DNA of 64,000 nt from Angelakisella sp. (GTDB lineage Bacteria; Bacillota; Clostridia; Oscillospirales; Ruminococcaceae), in contig JAHHSN010000003.1 of assembly GCA_020025195.1 (NCBI GenBank), forward strand, positions 1 to 64,000. Direction: 5' to 3'. Numbering within the stretch: position 1 is the first letter of the stretch; each line of letters opens with the position of its first letter. This document shows, piece by piece, positions 58,435 through 64,000 of this stretch. Both the position numbers and the translations under genes were made by a program. The notes under the pieces were generated by a model. The model was not told where the DNA came from. It was given only the letters and a program-made list of their open reading frames with translations, and searched no databases.

Positions 58435-58470
58435 GGAGAGGCCCCTGCGGGCCTCTCCTTTTTTCTTTTT
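58435..58470 (+). terminator. Terminator of the DUF364 gene
   Basis: GGAGAGGCCC and GGGCCTCTCC pair around a CTGC loop, followed by TTTTTTCTTTTTT. Confidence 0.88.
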
Positions 58471-58651
58471 TACCAAGGGGGCGGAGAGGCCCCGTTTTTC
58501 CTCTTCTTGACAAGCAGGGACAGTTATGGGAAAATAAAAATTACGAAAATCGGGTTTTTCTTCAAACCACGGTCACATTTCTTCTCTATACTAATTAAAA
58601 TAGACCGTTTCGCCGCCCCTCTGGGCAGGCCTTTAGGAGGTATTGAATCGT

Positions 58652-60028
58652 TTGGAATTTCTAAAAATCGTTCATGAAATCATTACAGAGGTGGGGTCTT
58701 ATTTCTTCCTGCCCCTTTTCTTCTTTCTTCTGGGGCTCATCGCCCGCCGCGGCGCGCGCCGCAGCGCCGAGATCGCTTTTGCCGTGCTCGGCAGCTTTGT
58801 CGGCATCAGCATCCTCATTTCCCGTCTGAACGCGGATCTCCTTGCCACCACCAACAACATGATCGAAGCCTACGGCTTCAGCAAGGTCGCCGTCAATACG
58901 CACTGGCTCCTCTCCTCCGCCATCACCTATACCTCGGAGCTGATATTTTATATGATCCCCCTCGGCATTCTGGTGAATGCCCTCCTCGTTCTCATGAAGG
59001 TCACCCGCGTTGTCAATCTGGATCTCTGGAGCCTGTGGCAGATTGCCTTTGTCGGCACGCTGGTGGAGCGTCTCACCGGCAGCTTTTGGTACGGGCTGGC
59101 CTCTGCTGTGCTGCTCACCATCCTGCAGCTGCTGATGGCGGACGTCTTCCAGCCGCAGGCCAGCACCCTGCTCGGCGCGCAGAACGTCACCATGCTGCAG
59201 AGCTTCGCCATCGGCTTCGCGCCCATCTCCTGGGGAGTCAATCGGCTCATCGACCTCATCCCCGCCTTCAAGGGAAAGCGTCTTGCCCCCGAGGAAACTG
59301 CCGAGCGCTGGGGCTTCTGGGGAGAACCCGCTTTCTGGGGCTTTCTGGTGGCTCTCATCTTCGGCGTGGCTTCCAAAACTCCCATCTATGATTCCATTGA
59401 ATTCGCGCTGGTGCTGGCGGGCTGCCTCTATATCCTGCCGCGGCTCCTGCGGGTGTTGGCAGACGCCGTTTCCTCCGTCACCGTACCGCTGGCCGAGCGG
59501 GCCTTAAAAAACAAGGTCCGCAAAGCGCCTCTCAAGCTTTCCATCAGCACAATGGCGGGCATCGCAAGTCCCACCGTGCTGCTGACCGCCGTCATCATGG
59601 TTCCGGTCTCGGTGGTACTGGGCGAATATCTCCCCGGCAATCTGGTGCTGCCCTCGGGCGACATCGCCATTCTCCTTTATATGATGGTGTTTGTGGTTGC
59701 CCTGAGCGGCCGCTGCCTCATCCGCTCCCTCATCTCCGGGGTGGTCTCGGTGGTGGCAATGCTCTACTGCGGCACCGTCATGACTCAGCTCTTTACCGAC
59801 TGCGCCGCGGCAACGGACGCCGCCCTCAGCACCGGGCTTTATAACTCTCTCTGCAACGCCTCGAACCCGCTCACCTTCCTCACGGTGGAGGGTGCATCCT
59901 TTGGGCTGGCGGGAATGGCTGCGCTGGCGGTCATCACGCTGGGGCTCATGTTCCTCTCCGCGCGGAAGATCCGCCGGGAGAATAAAGCCCTCGCACAGGG
60001 AGCCGCCCCCCAATCCCCCAAGGCATAA
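58652..60028 (+). CDS. Galactitol-type PTS EIIC-like permease without partners
   Basis: This 458-residue membrane protein has roughly ten spans. Segments such as LGSFVGISILISRLNADLL, IPLGILVNALLVLMKVTRVVNLDLW and GFAPISWGVNRLIDLIPAFKGK match the GatC/SgcC branch of PTS EIIC proteins, which import galactitol or related sugars. No EIIA, EIIB, HPr or sugar-enzyme gene lies nearby, so it must use distant partners or be a non-PTS descendant. The start is uncertain: a TTG at 58643 is too close to AGGAGG, so the TTG at 58652 was chosen. Confidence 0.75.
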   Translation: MEFLKIVHEIITEVGSYFFLPLFFFLLGLIARRGARRSAEIAFAVLGSFVGISILISRLNADLLATTNNMIEAYGFSKVAVNTHWLLSSAITYTSELIFYMIPLGILVNALLVLMKVTRVVNLDLWSLWQIAFVGTLVERLTGSFWYGLASAVLLTILQLLMADVFQPQASTLLGAQNVTMLQSFAIGFAPISWGVNRLIDLIPAFKGKRLAPEETAERWGFWGEPAFWGFLVALIFGVASKTPIYDSIEFALVLAGCLYILPRLLRVLADAVSSVTVPLAERALKNKVRKAPLKLSISTMAGIASPTVLLTAVIMVPVSVVLGEYLPGNLVLPSGDIAILLYMMVFVVALSGRCLIRSLISGVVSVVAMLYCGTVMTQLFTDCAAATDAALSTGLYNSLCNASNPLTFLTVEGASFGLAGMAALAVITLGLMFLSARKIRRENKALAQGAAPQSPKA

Positions 60029-60049
60029 CGCCAGTTCCCCTTGGATTAA

Positions 60050-60088
60050 AAAGTCATCCCCCGCCCTTAGATGGACGGGGGATTTTTT
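60050..60088. terminator. Bidirectional terminator between EIIC and the SpoIID-like gene
   Basis: ATCCCCCG (60056-60063) and CGGGGGAT (60076-60083) form the stem, with TTTTTT on one side and a run of A on the other. Confidence 0.85.
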
Positions 60089-60104
60089 CGTGCTTTTATG
60101 TGGT

Positions 60105-61841
60105 TTATCGAATCAGGAGGCGCACCGCGACAATGCGGTCCCAGGTGACGGGGCCGATGATTCCATCCGGGGTGAGCCCGGTAAGACGCTGGAAGGAGCG
60201 TACTGCGCTTGCCGTTCTCTCCCCGTAGATGCCGTCTGCCACAATGGTGGGCTGGGGATAAACGTTCGAAATGGCGTTGAGATACTGCTGCATGAGTTTC
60301 ACGTTGTCACCGCGGCTGCCCACCTGCAAGAGATAACCGGGATAAGGAACCGAAAGACCGGAGCTTCTTGTCACGGCGAAATAGCTCTCATAGAGCGCCT
60401 CCCAGGTGTCCGGTCCGATGATACCGTCCGGCCGCAGCCCGCGCATACGCTGGAAGCTCTTGACCGCGGTCTCGGTCCCGGAGCCGAAAATACCGTCGAT
60501 ATCGATGGGACGAATCGCCTCGTAATACTGGGAGATGACCCGGAGGAAATACTGCGCCAGCTTGACGTTCTCGCCCTGGCTGCCCTTCTGGAGATAGACG
60601 ACAGGGCGGTTCTCCGGCAGGGTGACGCCCTCTCCGCCCAGCTCCGCGAGCTTTTTGACCGCTGTGTAGATATAGGAGAGCCTGTTCCATGTGGCACGAC
60701 CGACGATGCCGTCGGGGGCGAGATTGAAGATGCGCTGGAAGGTACGCACCGAGGCCGCCGTCTCCGCTGTGTAGCGGTTATCCATCTGGGAGATGGGCGG
60801 GATGGCGGAATAATTGACCCGGACGCGATTCAGCTGGGTCTTAACGGTTTGAACATCCGGTGAAACGGTTCCAACCTTAAGCGGCTGTCCGGGGTAGGAG
60901 GCGCCGATGGCTCTGGTAGAGTTGGCGGCGGCAATCTCGATGCGGTTACCGTAATAATACTTGAGGATGCCAAGCGGTGTGTAGCCGTTCTGGGCAAGCG
61001 GCACCGTTCCCCACTGGGAAAGTCCCTTGCAGGTGACGGTGGTGCCGTTGCAGTATTCGGTAAAGAGCGGGTTTATCGTGCCGATGGTCCTCACATAGCG
61101 GGTGAAAAGATCATCTACAATGCGGCTGACGCTCTCGTAGATGTTCCGCTGGTAGACGAAATACTGGTCGTAGTTCGTGTTGTTGGTGATATCGAAATTA
61201 TAGCCCTGACTGCGGTACCACTCGGTAAAGATCCGGTTCTGGGCAAAGGAGATCTGCGCTAAGATGTTCGCTCTCAGGGCGTTTTCCGGCCAGGTGGGAT
61301 AGATTTCGCTGGAGGCCACGTTTTTGATATAGTCCGGAAAGCTGACCGTGACATTTTTCGCGGTGCGGTCATTGGGTTTTCCCAGATGCACCGTGATATA
61401 GGAGGGAACAAAGACCTCCTTCAGAATGCGGGGGTCCAATTCCGGGGCGTCCGGGGTGCGGGTGCGCGGCACAAGGAGACCGTTTTCCGGGATGACGATG
61501 GTCTCCTCCCGGGCACGCCCCACCTGAGGGTTCATCTCCAGACTTGCAATCGCCTCCTGCCCCGAAAAGACCTGAATCCCCTCCAGCTTAATGTTGCGGT
61601 AGCCGTCCGCCTCCACCAGAGCGTCGTATTTGCGGTAGGGGAGCTCGGTGGCATAGGGGTCCAGACTGATGGCAACATCCGGCGCCGTGAGGGAAAGGGG
61701 CGCCGTTTTGCCGCTGGAATTGGTAAATTGGGTCCTCTGCTCGTTTGTCTGGGGGTCGATGATGGTGACCCGCGCCCCCTCGACCGGGAGAGCATCCCGC
61801 GCGGTATAGAGCTGAAAGATCAGCGTCGTATCATAACTCAT
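60105..61841 (-). CDS. SpoIID-like protein with three peptidoglycan-binding domains
   Basis: This 578-residue protein has an N-terminal region with a carboxypeptidase-regulatory-like beta domain (about 1-105). A SpoIID-like domain (about 145-300) follows, with the expected glutamate E179 in NVASSEIYPTWPENALRA and KGLSQWGTVPLAQNGYTPLGILKYYYG. Three PG_binding_1 repeats come last (about 330-405, 415-490, 500-575), each with a VxxFQR...LxxDGIxGxxTW core. SpoIID cleaves stem-peptide-free glycan strands during spore engulfment. There is no signal peptide, so it may act in the mother cell or be released in the spore. AGAAGGAGCG precedes the ATG. Confidence 0.8.
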   Translation of the reverse strand: MSYDTTLIFQLYTARDALPVEGARVTIIDPQTNEQRTQFTNSSGKTAPLSLTAPDVAISLDPYATELPYRKYDALVEADGYRNIKLEGIQVFSGQEAIASLEMNPQVGRAREETIVIPENGLLVPRTRTPDAPELDPRILKEVFVPSYITVHLGKPNDRTAKNVTVSFPDYIKNVASSEIYPTWPENALRANILAQISFAQNRIFTEWYRSQGYNFDITNNTNYDQYFVYQRNIYESVSRIVDDLFTRYVRTIGTINPLFTEYCNGTTVTCKGLSQWGTVPLAQNGYTPLGILKYYYGNRIEIAAANSTRAIGASYPGQPLKVGTVSPDVQTVKTQLNRVRVNYSAIPPISQMDNRYTAETAASVRTFQRIFNLAPDGIVGRATWNRLSYIYTAVKKLAELGGEGVTLPENRPVVYLQKGSQGENVKLAQYFLRVISQYYEAIRPIDIDGIFGSGTETAVKSFQRMRGLRPDGIIGPDTWEALYESYFAVTRSSGLSVPYPGYLLQVGSRGDNVKLMQQYLNAISNVYPQPTIVADGIYGERTASAVRSFQRLTGLTPDGIIGPVTWDRIVAVRLLIR

Positions 61842-61922
61842 ATGAACGCTCCTTCTTGAAGTATTTTCCTGCGGTTACTCCCATCCTATGCAAAAGCGGT
61901 GGTTTTGCTCCTTTTCCTTTTC

Positions 61923-61951
61923 TTGTTTTTTCGCCCAGTTTTTTCTATAAT
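61923..61951 (+). promoter_or_regulatory. Promoter of comEC
   Basis: TTGTTT (61923-61928) and TATAAT (61946-61951) are spaced by 17 bases. Confidence 0.65.
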
Positions 61952-61992
61952 AAGTGTAAATCCATGCGTGCTTCATGAAAGGAGGGGACCGA

Positions 61993-63993
61993 ATGCGCCG
62001 TTATCTTTCCATCGCCGCAGCGGCGTTTCTTGCCGTGCTTTGGGCGGTCTCCCACGGCGGGCTTCTCTTTCTCTGGGCGGCGCTTCCCCTCTCTCTTCCG
62101 GCTCTCCTATTAAAGAAGTCCGGAAGGCCCCTCTTTCGCGCTCTCCTCTCCGGGGTGCTCCTCGCGGGGCTTCTCATCGGGAGCGGAACGCTTGCCCTTT
62201 CCCGACTCAGTGCTCTGGAGGGAGAAGTTCTTCCCTTCGATGGAGTGGTGGTCTCCTCCGGCGGCTTTTCCCCCTGCCGTATCCGGGGAACGCTGGACGG
62301 CAGGAGCTGCGTCCTCCTGCTCTCTCCTCTTTCGGAGGAAGAACCGCTCCCTCTCCCCGGGGAAAGGTTTGTGGGAGAGGTGCTCATCACCGGGTGTTCC
62401 CCCGACCGGGACAGCATGTTCCTACCCGGCGGCCACGCGCTGGAGGGAACGCTCCTCACCGCAGGAAAGCCCTCCTCGCCCTCCCGCTCTCCTCTGGCCG
62501 CCATGGTGCGCCTGCGGGAGGAAATTCTTTTTCAGTTTTGTTCCCTCTCGGACGCCGTGGACGCGGTGCTGGCCCGCGGCATGCTGACCGGCGATCTTTC
62601 CGAGCTGCCCGCCGCCGTCCGCACCGATTTTTCCGCCTCCGGCATCGCCCATATCCTCGCGGTCTCGGGGCTGCATCTCTCCATCCTGGTGGGCATTGCC
62701 GCCTTTCTCTCCAATCGGCTGCTGCTTTCCCGGCGCGCCCGGGTGCTGCTCTCGGCGGGGTGCTGTCTCTTTATGCTCATGGTCGCGGGGTTTTCGGTCT
62801 CGGTGCTCCGCGCGGCCATGATGACCGCGCTGCTCCTCCTCGGGGAGCTTTTGGGGCAGCGGAGCGATCCGCTCACCTCCCTGGCCGCGGCGGCGGGAGC
62901 GCTCGTGCTCCTCAACCCCTCGGTGCTGTCCGATCTCTCCTATCAGCTGACCTGCTCCGCCACGCTTGGGATCCTGCTGTTCAGCAAGCCGCTGGGAAAG
63001 CTTCTTTCTCCCAAGGGACGCTTTCTCTCTTTCCTCTGGAACGCCCTCACGGTGAGTCTTGCGGCGCAGCTGGGCTCGCTTCCCATCACCATGACGGCGT
63101 TCGGCTATCTCCCCACCTATTCCCTCCTCCTCAATCTGCTCATTCTGCCGCTGGTGCCTGCCGTTCTGGTCTTTGACCTTCTGGCGCTCCTCGGGCTGGG
63201 TCTGGGACTGGGAGAGGTGTTTTTCGGGGCGGCCAGGGGCTTTGCCTATCTTCTTCGAAACCTTGCCCACTTTTTTGCTCATCTGCCCTTTGCGACGGTC
63301 CCGGCACGGCTTCCCTGGCAGTCAGGTTATGTCTTTCTGCTGCTCGTCTTTCTCTTTTTCCTCTGCCTTACCCGGAAAAAGCGGCTCCGCCTGCTCCTCC
63401 TTTCGGTTTTCTGCGGGGCTTCCGCTGTCTTTTTCCTGTTCACGGCTCCCGCCGCCAACGCCTGCTATCTCACCCTGGACCATAAAACCGGCGCCGTCCT
63501 CGTCCAGAAGGGAGAGTCCGCGGCTCTTCTGGAAGCGACCGCCTCCTCCTATGAGGCTTCCCTCCTGCCGCGGCTTCTTCTGCGGTCCGGCTCGCCCCGG
63601 CTGGGGCTCCTATACCGTCCGGAGGCGCGCCATGATCTCACCGCGGAGCTTCGTCTTGCAAGGCTTCTTTCGCCCCAAGAGACCCGCTTTTCCCCGGAAA
63701 CCGCCCGGCTGGGGGCCGAACAGCTCCCGCCCAATACCCGGGCGCTTCCCGCCTCTACTCCCTACCATGACCCCTCCGGCTTTTCGGTCGTCTCCCTCGG
63801 GGAGCACCGGACCCTCATCTCCTGTGGAGAGCAAAAAGTGCTGAAATGTTGGGCCGGCTATGATATAATAACGGCAGATGACATTCCGCCCGACGTCACC
63901 CTCGTCATCGACCGGGACGGACGGATTTTTAAGAGGGGCTTTTCCGGCCCCGTGATAAAGAATGAAACGGAGACCCTTCTCCGGCTTTCCTAA
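61993..63993 (+). CDS. comEC: ComEC/Rec2 competence channel protein
   Basis: This 666-residue membrane protein is the channel for single-stranded DNA uptake in competence. It has an N-terminal hydrophobic part and an OB-like DUF4131 region. The ComEC core follows with SGIAHILAVSGLHLSILVGI and many spans. A C-terminal soluble part of about 180 residues resembles the usual metallo-beta-lactamase tail but lacks the HxHxDH metal motif. The ATG at 61993 follows AAAGGAGGGG. The gene ends seven bases before the window edge; whether comEA is nearby cannot be seen. Confidence 0.9.
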   Translation: MRRYLSIAAAAFLAVLWAVSHGGLLFLWAALPLSLPALLLKKSGRPLFRALLSGVLLAGLLIGSGTLALSRLSALEGEVLPFDGVVVSSGGFSPCRIRGTLDGRSCVLLLSPLSEEEPLPLPGERFVGEVLITGCSPDRDSMFLPGGHALEGTLLTAGKPSSPSRSPLAAMVRLREEILFQFCSLSDAVDAVLARGMLTGDLSELPAAVRTDFSASGIAHILAVSGLHLSILVGIAAFLSNRLLLSRRARVLLSAGCCLFMLMVAGFSVSVLRAAMMTALLLLGELLGQRSDPLTSLAAAAGALVLLNPSVLSDLSYQLTCSATLGILLFSKPLGKLLSPKGRFLSFLWNALTVSLAAQLGSLPITMTAFGYLPTYSLLLNLLILPLVPAVLVFDLLALLGLGLGLGEVFFGAARGFAYLLRNLAHFFAHLPFATVPARLPWQSGYVFLLLVFLFFLCLTRKKRLRLLLLSVFCGASAVFFLFTAPAANACYLTLDHKTGAVLVQKGESAALLEATASSYEASLLPRLLLRSGSPRLGLLYRPEARHDLTAELRLARLLSPQETRFSPETARLGAEQLPPNTRALPASTPYHDPSGFSVVSLGEHRTLISCGEQKVLKCWAGYDIITADDIPPDVTLVIDRDGRIFKRGFSGPVIKNETETLLRLS

Positions 63994-64000
63994 GGAGCGT

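Noticed and set aside
1..64000. Search for tRNA, rRNA, CRISPR arrays, prophage or transposase genes
   Set aside because: No cloverleaf with GGTTCGAATC-type T loop, no regular repeat-spacer array and no recombinase or transposase motif was seen by eye; a tRNAscan or CRISPR search was not possible.

Overview
The window is about 64 kb of GC-rich chromosome from a clostridial Firmicute, most likely a gut-type member of the Oscillospirales. That is an inference from several features: strong AAGGAGG ribosome binding sites, TTGACA/TATAAT promoters, a phenylalanine T-box, a GlgC/GlgD pair, Mini-III RNase, IreB, a SpoIID-like spore-type protein, and a B. subtilis-like rimP-nusA-rnpM-ylxQ-infB-rbfA operon. 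There are no rRNA or tRNA genes, CRISPR arrays, transposases or prophage genes. Only one short AT-rich patch (about 24.0-24.7 kb) looks recently acquired.

Layout. 0-4 kb: the end of a DUF1667 gene, then a four-gene biotin-dependent, Na+-pumping decarboxylase operon (carboxyltransferase, OadG, biotin carrier, OadB). 4-6 kb: lexA and rubrerythrin, a candidate small RNA with repeated CCUC motifs, and a DUF1294 membrane protein. 6-10.5 kb: cardiolipin synthase, a DUF975 membrane protein, a histidine phosphatase and an XRE regulator. 10.7-16.1 kb: a lipoprotein / response regulator / sensor kinase operon running on into DUF1385 and prmC. 16.2-22.6 kb: an XRE/zinc-ribbon regulator and the glycogen operon glgB-glgC-glgD-glgA. 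22.9-27.8 kb: a PHP phosphoesterase, a small acidic ORF, a GNAT acetyltransferase, alanine racemase, an HD hydrolase, a MazF toxin without its antitoxin, and a small Cys-rich membrane protein. 27.9-32.7 kb: a complete branched-chain amino acid ABC transporter. 32.8-38.5 kb: a lipoprotein and acpS facing a T-box-controlled pheST operon, then ireB and a hypothetical gene.

38.5-46 kb, mostly on the minus strand: trmB, a ferric/phosphonate-type ABC importer lacking an ATPase, a YitT-type membrane protein, mrnC, obgE, rpmA and rplU. 46-54 kb: ribF, truB, nrnA, rbfA, infB, ylxQ, rnpM, nusA and rimP, read from one promoter at the rimP end. 54-64 kb: an ankyrin-like lipoprotein, a TraX protein, a small lipoprotein, a DUF4213/DUF364 protein, a galactitol-type PTS EIIC without partners, a SpoIID-like/peptidoglycan-binding protein, and comEC.

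How the parts fit together: decarboxylation energy is stored as a Na+ gradient, glycogen genes store carbon, and the Liv system imports branched-chain amino acids. A large part of the window is translation and RNA-processing housekeeping. The most interesting unexplained signals are: the CCUC-repeat RNA next to lexA; the hairpin that both ends lexA and hides the rubrerythrin ribosome binding site; several housekeeping proteins with degenerate or missing parts (RibF, ComEC, TrmB, L27 without Prp); orphan partners (MazF, PTS EIIC, an ABC importer without ATPase); and two perfect inverted repeats at promoters. Protein-family names come from motif recognition by eye, not from database searches.
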